From IMG/VR virus record IMGVR_UViG_3300050020_000384, positions 1 to 27,631 of that record: DNA of 27,631 bases. One strand, written 5' to 3'. This DNA is from a virus. Both the position numbers and the translations under genes were made by a program. Each line of letters begins with the position of its first letter. Within the stretch, counting starts at the first letter, position 1. The notes beneath the pieces were generated by a model. It had not been told where the DNA came from. It searched no databases and saw only the letters and a program-made list of their open reading frames with translations. Positions 13,905-21,128 of this stretch are shown here, one piece after another.

Positions 13905-14582
13905 ATGAAAAAACTTATTACCGTTATCGCTTGGGGGCTGGTCACGGTGCTCGGCCGGGCCACGCCGATCACCATTACCGACGGCAACGGGCACGTCGTG
14001 ACCATCACCCCCATCAGCGAGTATCCCAATGATCCCGCGCCCTCCAACGGAGTGTTGTTTGTCATTGCCCATCCCGGCGGGACCAACTTCAACGTATCGA
14101 AGTTGCAACTGTTCCAACTCCTCAGCACGGATCCGCTGGTCCGCAGTAATTTACAGGCGTCGGGCGGCCTCAACGGAACCAATGGGATGAATGGCACGAA
14201 CGGGTTGCCGGGGGCGGCGGGGGCGCCCGGCACGAACGCTCCGATCGTCACCAGCGGCCAGGTCTTTCTGACCACGCAAACGAACCTGCTGTTTGACTTC
14301 GCGACGGCGCAAAACTACCAGGTGTTTTCGACCTACACCAATACGGCAGTTCCAGTCACACTGTCGCTGACCAACATCGTGATGCCGACGAATGGGTTTC
14401 AGAGCCTGACGATTGTGCTAAGGAACCTGGCTACGAATAACCTGCACTATGTGCTTCCGGATGGAATCAATTGGACAACGAACTATCCGGCCAACACGAA
14501 CCTTCCTTCGGCAGGTTTTCAACTAATCCAATTGCTTTGCGAACCGACGAGCGGAACCAACAACAGCATTATAGGATACTAA
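13905..14582 (+). CDS. Signal-peptide fibre protein with collagen-like segment
   Basis: This 225-residue protein starts at ATG 13905, one base after the previous stop. Residues 1-19 form a probable signal peptide (MKKLITVIAWGLVTVLGRA). A beta-rich part follows, then a short Gly-X-Y run (GLNGTNGMNGTNGLPGAAG and onward, about residues 87-111) typical of collagen-like trimeric stalks in phage fibres and bacterial adhesins, and a beta-rich C-terminal head (about 115-225) rich in Thr/Asn. The stop overlaps the next start (TAATG). It forms a cassette with the following LamG-like gene. Likely a trimeric fibre or exported adhesin. Confidence 0.75.
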   Translation: MKKLITVIAWGLVTVLGRATPITITDGNGHVVTITPISEYPNDPAPSNGVLFVIAHPGGTNFNVSKLQLFQLLSTDPLVRSNLQASGGLNGTNGMNGTNGLPGAAGAPGTNAPIVTSGQVFLTTQTNLLFDFATAQNYQVFSTYTNTAVPVTLSLTNIVMPTNGFQSLTIVLRNLATNNLHYVLPDGINWTTNYPANTNLPSAGFQLIQLLCEPTSGTNNSIIGY

Positions 14583-15589
14583 TGAGACGCTGGCTTTTAA
14601 TCTTGGGTTCCATGTTGGCACTGCCCCTGTCGGCGGCGACGACCAACTACCTGTCGGTGGTGGGAAAGACGATGCAGGGACATTTTCTGCTGATTGATTC
14701 CACCAACACCCCCTGTTCTCCAACCAATATAAGCGGTTATTCAAGGTTTATTACGGTGGGACAGACAGTAGAATCGTGGGGAACAGAGTATTTTGGAACC
14801 CTGACTGGATGCGGTTATGACGGTTGGTGGGTTTCGGCAAATGATATGAATGGGACTCAGATTCCCTGCCACTCTTGTGTATCCAACAATTACCTGCTAT
14901 GGCTGAAGGCTGATGCGGGTGTGTATTCCGATGCTGGCCCCTCTCCTACCGTTCCTGCTATCAATGGTCAGCCGGTTGGTCAATGGAATGACCAGAGCGG
15001 GCATGGATATAATGCGACCACCAATGTTGCTGGTGGCTATGCTCCTATTTATGTGACTAATGCTGCAAATGGATTACCAGCCGTAAAGTTCGAAGGTCTT
15101 GGAACAGAGGGACTGCTTAGTTCTAATGCAAGTTATTCTATGCCTTATGCAATCTTTGTAGTCTTCAAACCAATGGGTAATGCTTCAGGAACACTTTATG
15201 AAAGTGTAAATCGAAATGGAACTAATGGGCAAATAATACTAGAATTTGTCAATAACAACAACTTAGAGATGTATGGCGGTGATGGTATAAATGGAAATAT
15301 ACTTCAAAGTGACATATCAATACCCACCAATGCACTGACACTTGTTACATGTGTTTTCAATGGAGACAGTTCTGTTCTTAGAATAAATGGAGCAATAGCC
15401 TGTCCTGCCTGTACTAATGATTCTATGGCCTTTAGTCCGGCTTTTTCTGTTGCTACAGAACCAAGAACTTCACTTTTACTAGAGGCTAACATGGCTCAAG
15501 ATGTGTATTATTTTGAGGTCATCATTACGACAGACCTTTCACAAGTAGGTAGCACGGAAGCCTACTTGAAGACCAAATACGGACTATGA
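14582..15589 (+). CDS. Signal-peptide protein with LamG/concanavalin-like lectin domain
   Basis: This 335-residue protein begins with a signal peptide (MRRWLLILGSMLALPLSA, cut near 18-19). After a Cys-containing linker, residues about 105-335 form a LamG/ConA-like domain: LLWLKADAGVYSDAG, GQWNDQSGHGYNATT, GLPAVKFEG, then beta strands, and the typical ending YYFEVIITTDLS ... EAYLKTKYGL. Such domains bind sugars, which suits a receptor-binding or adhesin role. From about 14,830 to 15,590 the DNA is markedly more AT-rich than its neighbours, pointing to recent acquisition of this domain. Start ATG 14582 overlaps the previous stop. Confidence 0.8.
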   Translation: MRRWLLILGSMLALPLSAATTNYLSVVGKTMQGHFLLIDSTNTPCSPTNISGYSRFITVGQTVESWGTEYFGTLTGCGYDGWWVSANDMNGTQIPCHSCVSNNYLLWLKADAGVYSDAGPSPTVPAINGQPVGQWNDQSGHGYNATTNVAGGYAPIYVTNAANGLPAVKFEGLGTEGLLSSNASYSMPYAIFVVFKPMGNASGTLYESVNRNGTNGQIILEFVNNNNLEMYGGDGINGNILQSDISIPTNALTLVTCVFNGDSSVLRINGAIACPACTNDSMAFSPAFSVATEPRTSLLLEANMAQDVYYFEVIITTDLSQVGSTEAYLKTKYGL

Positions 15590-15852
15590 GCGGCAACTTT
15601 TACACGTGTGTCGCGGTCACGGCCGCGGGCGAAAGCCCGGAGAGCGCACCGGCCAAATGGGCGGTGGTGGAGCTGCCCTACACGTTCCGGCAATACCTGA
15701 TCCAGGGCGGCTATGCGGACTGGCTGACGGCGGATGGCCAGACGGACAAAGCCGGCGCGATGGAAGGCGTGGCGCAGCAACTCCTGGAGATGGAAGCAGA
15801 CAAGCTGCAACGGCAGCAGGGACAAGTGGGGCGACTCAACTGGAAAGGCTGA
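15586..15852 (+). CDS. Virion protein fragment completing the carbohydrate-binding-like module
   Basis: This 88-residue protein starts by ATGA overlap with the LamG gene. Its first 30 residues (GNFYTCVAVTAAGESPESAP, AKWAVVELP) are the second half of a W..Y..G..V...FYxC.A...GxxP...W module whose first half ends the gene at 12767-13903. The rest (FRQYLIQGGYADWLTADGQ; QQLLEMEADKLQRQQGQ) is a helical segment common at the C-terminus of phage virion proteins. It is probably the separated C-terminus of that protein, now with a new start. It may still assemble with its partner as a split protein. Confidence 0.65.
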   Translation: MSGNFYTCVAVTAAGESPESAPAKWAVVELPYTFRQYLIQGGYADWLTADGQTDKAGAMEGVAQQLLEMEADKLQRQQGQVGRLNWKG

Positions 15853-15855
15853 ACT

Positions 15856-17130
15856 ATGAATACCGAAAATTTTAATAAGGAAACCAGGAAACCAGGTCGG
15901 GATTTTGGAAACAGCCGGCGGGGAAAATTCTCATGGCTTCCTGGTCTCATTATAAATTGCTTGCTGTTGTCGGTTTTGCCCGCCCACGCCTATCCGCCCG
16001 GGCCGGCGAGCCAGGCGCAGGTGAATGCCGGCACGGAGCCGTATCTGTATGTGACGCCCAAGACGCTGGCAAACTCAACGATCACCGTCGCCAGCGCAAC
16101 CACGGCGGGGACGGCGAACTCACTGACCAATTTCGGCCTGTCTCACATGCTTTATGTGGACAAAAACGGAAATAACAGCAGCGCGGTTAGAGGTGACTTT
16201 ACCCATTCTTGGGTGACGAGTGCCGCACTCTTCGTTGCCACAAACGGCGACTGTGTTCGATTTGGCAAAGGGTCGTTTAGCCTGCCCAGCACTGTTTTAA
16301 GCAATGGGGTTAGCGTAAAGGGCTTGGGTGTGAATCTAAGTGTTTTAACCGGAGTCTTGGAAGTAAATTCATCCAATCAAATTGAGGGTTTGACATTTTC
16401 TGATTACATTCACTCGACGAACGCCTTCAACGGATTGACTCTTGAAGGAGTTCAAGTGGGTACCCTAAGTACAATAGATTGCATCCTTTCCAGTGTCAGT
16501 GGAGGTGGGACAAATGTGACGGTGAACAATTCAACTTTTTTTAGTTATTGGGATATAGGCGCGGGCATCGGCGGCGGAACGTGGAACAACGACCAAATAA
16601 TAATGTCCGATGCCGCTGCTCCAAACTACTCGGCTGGAATGCACGCTTATTACATCAGCGGCGACAACAGCACGTTGATTATAAATGGAGGAATTGTGAA
16701 CATGACGGCTACGGTCGCTTCCAACTATTTCATACTAGGAACAAATCACAATGATGGTTTCATCGTTTACAACTACACGCAAACCCCGCCGACCAATGCG
16801 TCTGTCCGGATTTATGGAACGGTGTTCAATCACAGTGCGGCGGCTGGTTCGCGGCCAATCAATGCAATTGTAAATCCTAATAGACAGACCAACATCTTCG
16901 GATGGTATTGGGACAACAGCGTGTTGACATTCGTGAACGGCACGAACATCTATCAGCCTTACAACCTCGGGACCTTCACCGGCAGCCTGATTTACCCCAT
17001 TTTAACAACCGGGCCAGCGGGCATCACCAACGGCTTGAGCGCCACTTGGAACAGCAACGGCGTCGCCACCTGGCTGCGTTACTCCGCCGTGGGCGCAACC
17101 ACCAACACAGACAAACAACTCGCCCCGTGA
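15856..17130 (+). CDS. Tail-fibre/spike-like beta protein with repeat-derived N-terminus
   Basis: In this 424-residue protein, residues 1-30 are translated from a hairpin repeat (NFNKETRKPG ... FSWLPG). A hydrophobic stretch ending LPAHA (31-45) then looks like a signal peptide with a long n-region. The segment QVNAGTEPYLYVTPKTLANS (about 55-74) is typical of phage fibre N-terminal regions. Residues about 95-370 have many short strands and Asn/Thr/Gly repeats (VNNSTFF, TLIINGGIVNM), consistent with a beta-helix spike or adhesin. The central DNA (about 16,150-16,900) is lower in GC than both ends, suggesting exchange of the receptor-binding part. No catalytic residues were recognised. Confidence 0.7.
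   Translation: MNTENFNKETRKPGRDFGNSRRGKFSWLPGLIINCLLLSVLPAHAYPPGPASQAQVNAGTEPYLYVTPKTLANSTITVASATTAGTANSLTNFGLSHMLYVDKNGNNSSAVRGDFTHSWVTSAALFVATNGDCVRFGKGSFSLPSTVLSNGVSVKGLGVNLSVLTGVLEVNSSNQIEGLTFSDYIHSTNAFNGLTLEGVQVGTLSTIDCILSSVSGGGTNVTVNNSTFFSYWDIGAGIGGGTWNNDQIIMSDAAAPNYSAGMHAYYISGDNSTLIINGGIVNMTATVASNYFILGTNHNDGFIVYNYTQTPPTNASVRIYGTVFNHSAAAGSRPINAIVNPNRQTNIFGWYWDNSVLTFVNGTNIYQPYNLGTFTGSLIYPILTTGPAGITNGLSATWNSNGVATWLRYSAVGATTNTDKQLAP
15866..15959 (+). repeat. Long hairpin repeat family C, copy 2 (coding)
   Basis: Left arm TTTAATAAGGAAACCAGG pairs with right arm CCTGGTCTCATTATAAATT. It encodes the first ~30 residues of the fibre-like protein and puts a basic n-region ahead of its signal sequence. 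Confidence 0.8.
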
Positions 17131-17135
17131 AATAA

Positions 17136-17414
17136 ATGTCCACCGCTGAACTTCCTGAAAAAGTGAAAATGAATGTGACGGCCATCGTCGCCATCGTCAT
17201 TGCGACGTTTGCGCTGGGCAAGGTCTATTTTGACAACAACCATCGGTGGGACAACCAGGACCGAATCAACGCTCAAACGTCCGCCGCGATTGAACGGTCG
17301 GTGGTAACGCTGGACCGGGTGACTCTGACGCAAAATATGCTGGCGCGGTCGGTCTCCGCCGTGGAAGCGAAGGTGTTCAACGTGGCGCCGGCTTTTCCAA
17401 CCGAACCAAAGTAA
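17136..17414 (+). CDS. Single-span membrane protein of the lysis cassette
   Basis: This 92-residue protein has one membrane segment at about residues 13-33 (MNVTAIVAIVIATFALGKVY) and a hydrophilic, helical C-terminal half (QTSAAIERSVVTLDRVT). This layout suits an inner spanin or a holin regulator, with the C-terminus outside the membrane. Three bases separate it from the holin-like gene. No specific family recognised. Confidence 0.65.
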   Translation: MSTAELPEKVKMNVTAIVAIVIATFALGKVYFDNNHRWDNQDRINAQTSAAIERSVVTLDRVTLTQNMLARSVSAVEAKVFNVAPAFPTEPK

Positions 17415-17417
17415 TCC

Positions 17418-17813
17418 ATGAGCGCGTTGTTGACCAAAGCAAAAGAACAAATCCTGATCTACTGGATGGTGGGATTTTACGTTTTTCTTTTTTCCGGCGT
17501 TGCGCTTGGAACGTCGTGGCAGACGGCTACGGCGGGCGTCAACTGGTCTGAGGCCGATCATGATTCAAAGGTTCGCATGATCGTCGGAATACTTGTGACT
17601 TGGGGCACGGTCATGATGGCCTTTCTGAACAAAGCCACATCCAAAGTATTGCAGGGAGAATTGCCAATCGGTGAGGAAAGGACCTTTGAACGGTCAACCA
17701 AGGCAACGGATGAGACCGGGAAAGTCACCGAAGAAAATGTCAAGCAGTCAATCACAGCCGCAACACCAACCACGCCGGAGGTTCCGGCACAACCAAAGGA
17801 AATAAAATTATGA
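17418..17813 (+). CDS. Holin-like two-span membrane protein
   Basis: This 131-residue protein has two membrane segments: about 12-34 (ILIYWMVGFYVFLFSGVAL) and about 54-73 (MIVGILVTWGTVMMAFLNKA). A charged C-terminal tail is rich in Thr/Glu/Lys. Two segments and a polar tail fit a class II holin that would form membrane lesions to release the endolysin. The last bases overlap the next start (ATGA). Position in the lysis block supports the call; sequence alone would not. Confidence 0.6.
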   Translation: MSALLTKAKEQILIYWMVGFYVFLFSGVALGTSWQTATAGVNWSEADHDSKVRMIVGILVTWGTVMMAFLNKATSKVLQGELPIGEERTFERSTKATDETGKVTEENVKQSITAATPTTPEVPAQPKEIKL

Positions 17814-17974
17814 GCATGGGTCTCTTATTCTGGATCATCATGGTAGTCGGACTCTTGTTCGGCTTCTACACCAACCGCACAACGCCCCTGCTCTGGGCCA
17901 GCAACAGTCTCGTGCTGTGGATCCTGCTCGCCCTGTTGGGCTGGGCGGTCTTTGGCCCGGCCCTCCATCGGTAA
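17810..17974 (+). CDS. Small two-span membrane protein (54 aa), lysis cassette
   Basis: This short gene starts by ATGA overlap with the holin-like gene and stops at TAA 17972-17974. The protein is MGLLFWIIMVVGLLFGFY, a short loop (TNRTTPLLW), and SLVLWILLALLGWAVFGPA, ending LHR: two membrane helices and almost no soluble part. Very similar small proteins with 'LLFWIIM...LLGWAVFGP' occur beside lysis genes of other phages, with unproven function; a holin or antiholin is likely. Confidence 0.7.
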   Translation: MSMGLLFWIIMVVGLLFGFYTNRTTPLLWASNSLVLWILLALLGWAVFGPALHR

Positions 17975-17987
17975 TTTCACGACGGCA

Positions 17988-18015
17988 AACATTCAACATT
18001 CAACATCCAACAACG
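17988..18015 (+). repeat. CATTCAA/CATCCAA tandem array
   Basis: Imperfect 7-base units (AACATTC, AACATTC, AACATCC, AACAACG). It is non-coding, between the small membrane gene and the lipoprotein, and ends just before the ribosome site (GAAAGGAAAA). Confidence 0.75.
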
Positions 18016-18030
18016 AAAGGAAAACAGAAA

Positions 18031-18519
18031 ATGAAAAACAAAATGTTAGCATTCATGACGACGGCAGCTTGTCTGGCCGTCGGTCTTACCCTCCTCACCG
18101 GCTGCAACTCTGCTCCCCGGCGGGACATCATTGCGGTTAAGTCCACCGTGCTCGGCTTTGACGTCTCCGCTGATGCGGTGTCGCAGATTCCCCACGTCCG
18201 GCTGGGACTGATTCGGAACTTTTACCAGATGATTCCGGTGGCGATCGGAAGCTCGTCCAACCAGCAAGCCTCAGTGCAGACTCCGAACTATGCCACCAGC
18301 ATGGCGGCGGACATGGGGCTGACGTCGCAGCAAGGCGCGGAGGAATTCGCCACGGGCAATGCGGCTGACTTGCAAACCAAGTCCAACACCACGGCTCAAA
18401 TCGGAGCCGCCAAGTTGCGCGGCACGGCTTTGGTGCTGACGGGACTCTCGCCGGCCGTAGGCACCGCGTCGGGGGTGATTACGAATATCGTTCCAGTCAC
18501 CGGCACGAACGCGCCGTAA
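18031..18519 (+). CDS. Phage lipoprotein in lysis cassette
   Basis: This 162-residue protein starts at ATG 18031 behind GAAAGG. It has a basic start (MKNK), a hydrophobic core and the lipobox LLTGC with C25 as the lipidated residue, so it is a lipoprotein exported by Sec and cut by signal peptidase II. The mature part contains VRLGLIRNFYQMIPVA, seen in other phage hypotheticals. Lying between holin-type genes and the hydrolase, it could act like an outer spanin, but it is longer than usual ones. Upstream start 17917 is rejected because it would bury the lipobox. Confidence 0.75.
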   Translation: MKNKMLAFMTTAACLAVGLTLLTGCNSAPRRDIIAVKSTVLGFDVSADAVSQIPHVRLGLIRNFYQMIPVAIGSSSNQQASVQTPNYATSMAADMGLTSQQGAEEFATGNAADLQTKSNTTAQIGAAKLRGTALVLTGLSPAVGTASGVITNIVPVTGTNAP

Positions 18520-18524
18520 ACAAA

Positions 18525-18574
18525 CCCCTCACCCCGCCCCTCTCCCCGCTGGGGCGGGGCGAGGGAGTGGGAAA
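18525..18574 (+). repeat. Palindromic repeat family A, copy 4
   Basis: CCCCTCACCCCGCCCCTCTC faces GGGGCGGGGCGAGGGAGTGGG in a long GC-rich hairpin, filling the gap before the hydrolase. Its purine-rich end may also serve as the ribosome site for ATG 18581. Confidence 0.8.
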
Positions 18575-18580
18575 AACGCC

Positions 18581-19039
18581 ATGCGCATCCTGCTTTGGAT
18601 CCATCAACCCGGCGCGCCGGTGAGCGAAGCCATTGCGTATCTGACGCATGGCGACGTGACGCACGCCGGGTTTGAGCGGGCCAATGGCCGGGTGCATGAG
18701 CTTTCTCCCCCGGGAGTGCATGACCGTGATTTGTCGGACGCGGAACGACCGTTCGTCCATGCGTTCCGACTGGACGGCATCACTCCCCAAATGGAGAGCC
18801 AACTGGAGCGGCTGTTTGATCTGAACCTTGCCGCCGGCATCAAGTACAGCTACTACGATTTGCTCCGGTACGAGTTCAACATCGCGCAGGACGGCGACCA
18901 GCAAAGCTACTGCTCACGCTATGTGATGCACGACCTGGCGTTGTGCCGCTGTCCGCTGCCACTGGCGCGGTGCACGCAGGACCAGGTGACGCCGTGGGAT
19001 CTGTGGCGGGCCACACGGCTTATTGAGGAACCCCTGTGA
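18581..19039 (+). CDS. Permuted NlpC/P60-like hydrolase (endolysin candidate)
   Basis: This 152-residue protein has the layout of circularly permuted NlpC/P60 (YiiX/YaeF-like) enzymes: an N-terminal His in GDVTHAGF (H28), a middle region (YYDLLRYEFN), and a C-terminal catalytic Cys in QQSYCSRYV (C111). Such enzymes cut peptide or amide bonds; here the cell-wall peptide is the likely target because it directly follows holin-like and lipoprotein genes. No signal peptide is seen, so it would depend on the holin to leave the cytoplasm. The rest of the active site is not certain. Confidence 0.7.
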   Translation: MRILLWIHQPGAPVSEAIAYLTHGDVTHAGFERANGRVHELSPPGVHDRDLSDAERPFVHAFRLDGITPQMESQLERLFDLNLAAGIKYSYYDLLRYEFNIAQDGDQQSYCSRYVMHDLALCRCPLPLARCTQDQVTPWDLWRATRLIEEPL

Positions 19040-19052
19040 AACACGGAGGAAG

Positions 19053-19131
19053 AAATTTAATAAGGAAACCAGGAAACCTGGAGGAATACCGGGAAAGAAA
19101 TCCTGGACTCCTGGTTTCCTTATAAAATTCC
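19053..19131 (+). repeat. Long hairpin repeat family C, copy 3
   Basis: AAATTTAATAAGGAAACCAGG and CCTGGTTTCCTTATAAAATT arms are nearly perfectly complementary. The element ends four bases before the start codon of the next gene, leaving no normal ribosome site. Confidence 0.85.
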
Positions 19132-19134
19132 GAC

Positions 19135-21069
19135 ATGAAACGTTACCGTCAATACGGTCCGCTGGATGATGTCCCGGAGGTGTTCGGGGACATGCAGTTT
19201 GCGCGGCTGGACATGAAGACGGACCCGGCCACGCTGCCGGCCGGCTCGCTCCAGGTGTGCGAGAACATGCGGTTTGATACCAACGGCCTGTCCGTGCGCG
19301 GCGGCACGGCCCGGCAATTCCCGGCGGGCACCAATATTGGCCCCATCCTGGGGTGCGGCATTTACAAGCCGATGGGGGAGAACGACCGGCTGGCGTTCGT
19401 CACGCGCACCACTCTGGTGCTGTTTGATCCGGAAACCCGGGAGATCACGCCGTATGCGTTTCCGGCGGGCGAGACGGTGGCGGTGGGCGAGGCGTTGGAT
19501 CTGATCCAGGCGGGCATTGGGGCCGGGGGCACGTTGCCGGAGTTGTTTATTTTGCGGGGGCTGGATCAGACCGTGCTGCGCTTTACCGGCAGCGCCGTGG
19601 TGGTGGATAACGATGTGCCGAAGAGCCGGTTTGGCCTGTTTTACCAGAACCGGCTGGCGGTGGCGAGCGGGTTGCAGGCGTTGAGCACGAGTGATTTCCT
19701 GGCGTGGGGCGCGGGCCATTGGGCGTTGCTGGCCCAGTTCCAGATCGAATGGGGCGGCGCGGATTATCTGGTGGGAGCGATGGCGTATCAGAGCGATTAC
19801 GTGCTGATTGGCAGCCGCAAGAAATGGTTTCTGGCCTATTTCGATCCCGGCCTGGCGACGGCGAATCCGTACGTTGGCCCCATTGCCAACACGTCTTTCT
19901 TGCGCCTGCAAACGGGCGAGGCGGGGCCGGTGGGCAAGGAAGCCATGCTGGAGAGCGCGGGCCTGGTCTGGTTTGTCACGGACAACGGCATTTATGCCTT
20001 TCAACCCAATTTGAACAATCAACTGGTGGTGCTGGGCCAGCCGATCAGCGCGGACATTCAGCCGGTGTTCAAGTATTTGAGCGCGGCCTATGCCACGGTG
20101 GCCAACATCAAACGGTTTGGGTATCGTCTCTATTTTGCGCTGCCCATTTCCGACCCGCCCATCGCCATCACCGGCATCTCGTCGGTGGTCAACCCCACCA
20201 GTATCAACCCCGACCTGCCACAGGACCTGCCGTTTAACCTGTCGGCCGGCAACATGGTCACCGTCACCACGGCGGCGCGGCACAATCTGGCGATTGGCGA
20301 CCGGGTGCAACTGACCAACATCGCCGGGGGCAAAATCAACGGGTCGTATGATGTGGCGAACATCGTGGATGATTTCAAGTTCTCCTTTTCCGCGGATATC
20401 ACCGGCGACGTGCTGCTGGGCACGCGGGCGACGTGCCAAAAACTGGCCATGCGCAACAACACGATCGCGGTGTTCAATTTGAACAATCGGGCGGCGGACC
20501 ATCCGCTGGGCGCGTGGGAGAGCATTGACAGCCTGCCGGACGGGTTTTACGCGGACTGGCTGCGGATTGCGGATTTTGGCACGCAACGGCGGTTATGGGT
20601 GGTGGATGCGAACAACGGGCCGGCGCTCTATGAGGAGGGGGACGTTGACGAGATAGGCGACGTGCTGGGCGGCGTGCAATTGCCTTTTGAACTGCCGGTG
20701 GATTTGAGTGCGGCCAACTTTGCGAGCGTGCCCATTCCGGGCCGGTTTGTGAGCCGGGCCTACCGCTGGGAACCGGACCTGGGCAGCGGCCACGGCACGA
20801 TTGCCTACGTGCGCAAGGTCCGCGCCAGTGAAGTGCGCTTGCGGTTAAACCCAGGCGACACGGGCACCGTGATCACGCGGCTGCGGACGCCCAACCGGCC
20901 GCTGGTGGAACAGACGGAACCCTTTGACGGCGCGACGCAGGCGGATGTCGCGGTGCTCAAACGGCCGGGGCAGCGGGCGCTGGAGGTGGAACTGGAAGTG
21001 ATTGCCACGGCGGGCCGCCCCACGGTGCGCGCGCTGGAAGTGCAGGTAATGAGATCTGGACAATACTGA
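19135..21069 (+). CDS. Phage stabilisation/propeller-like tail protein
   Basis: This 644-residue protein resembles podoviral stabilisation-type tail proteins: an early LPAGSLQVCENMRFDTNG and VRGGTARQF (about 34-64), then repeated beta blades with RFGLFYQNRLAVASG, YVLIGSRKKWFL and LVWFVTDNGIYAF. It would sit in the tail hub/knob. An inserted segment at about 340-445 (TTAARHNLAIGDRVQLTNIAG, INGSYDVANIVDD) looks like the common small domain 'HGLxxGDxVxIxgxxG...NGxxxVxxVdxxxF', which is placed within the blades. Start ATG 19135 follows hairpin C3 directly and has no clear ribosome site. Confidence 0.7.
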   Translation: MKRYRQYGPLDDVPEVFGDMQFARLDMKTDPATLPAGSLQVCENMRFDTNGLSVRGGTARQFPAGTNIGPILGCGIYKPMGENDRLAFVTRTTLVLFDPETREITPYAFPAGETVAVGEALDLIQAGIGAGGTLPELFILRGLDQTVLRFTGSAVVVDNDVPKSRFGLFYQNRLAVASGLQALSTSDFLAWGAGHWALLAQFQIEWGGADYLVGAMAYQSDYVLIGSRKKWFLAYFDPGLATANPYVGPIANTSFLRLQTGEAGPVGKEAMLESAGLVWFVTDNGIYAFQPNLNNQLVVLGQPISADIQPVFKYLSAAYATVANIKRFGYRLYFALPISDPPIAITGISSVVNPTSINPDLPQDLPFNLSAGNMVTVTTAARHNLAIGDRVQLTNIAGGKINGSYDVANIVDDFKFSFSADITGDVLLGTRATCQKLAMRNNTIAVFNLNNRAADHPLGAWESIDSLPDGFYADWLRIADFGTQRRLWVVDANNGPALYEEGDVDEIGDVLGGVQLPFELPVDLSAANFASVPIPGRFVSRAYRWEPDLGSGHGTIAYVRKVRASEVRLRLNPGDTGTVITRLRTPNRPLVEQTEPFDGATQADVAVLKRPGQRALEVELEVIATAGRPTVRALEVQVMRSGQY

Positions 21070-21079
21070 AAATTTATAA

Positions 21080-21094
21080 TCCCGCAGTGCGGGA
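21080..21094 (+). repeat. Palindrome family D, short copy
   Basis: TCCCGC-AGT-GCGGGA, a six-base stem, shares its loop and stem with the copy at 23144-23163. It is non-coding, in the gap before the next fibre gene. Confidence 0.6.
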
Positions 21095-21128
21095 CAGGAA
21101 ACCAAGAGGGAAGGATTAAAAATTAACT

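Noticed and set aside
19120-20586. 488-residue minus-strand reading frame
   Set aside because: It is opposite the propeller-like tail gene; Arg/His/Gln-rich composition is typical of an antisense frame.
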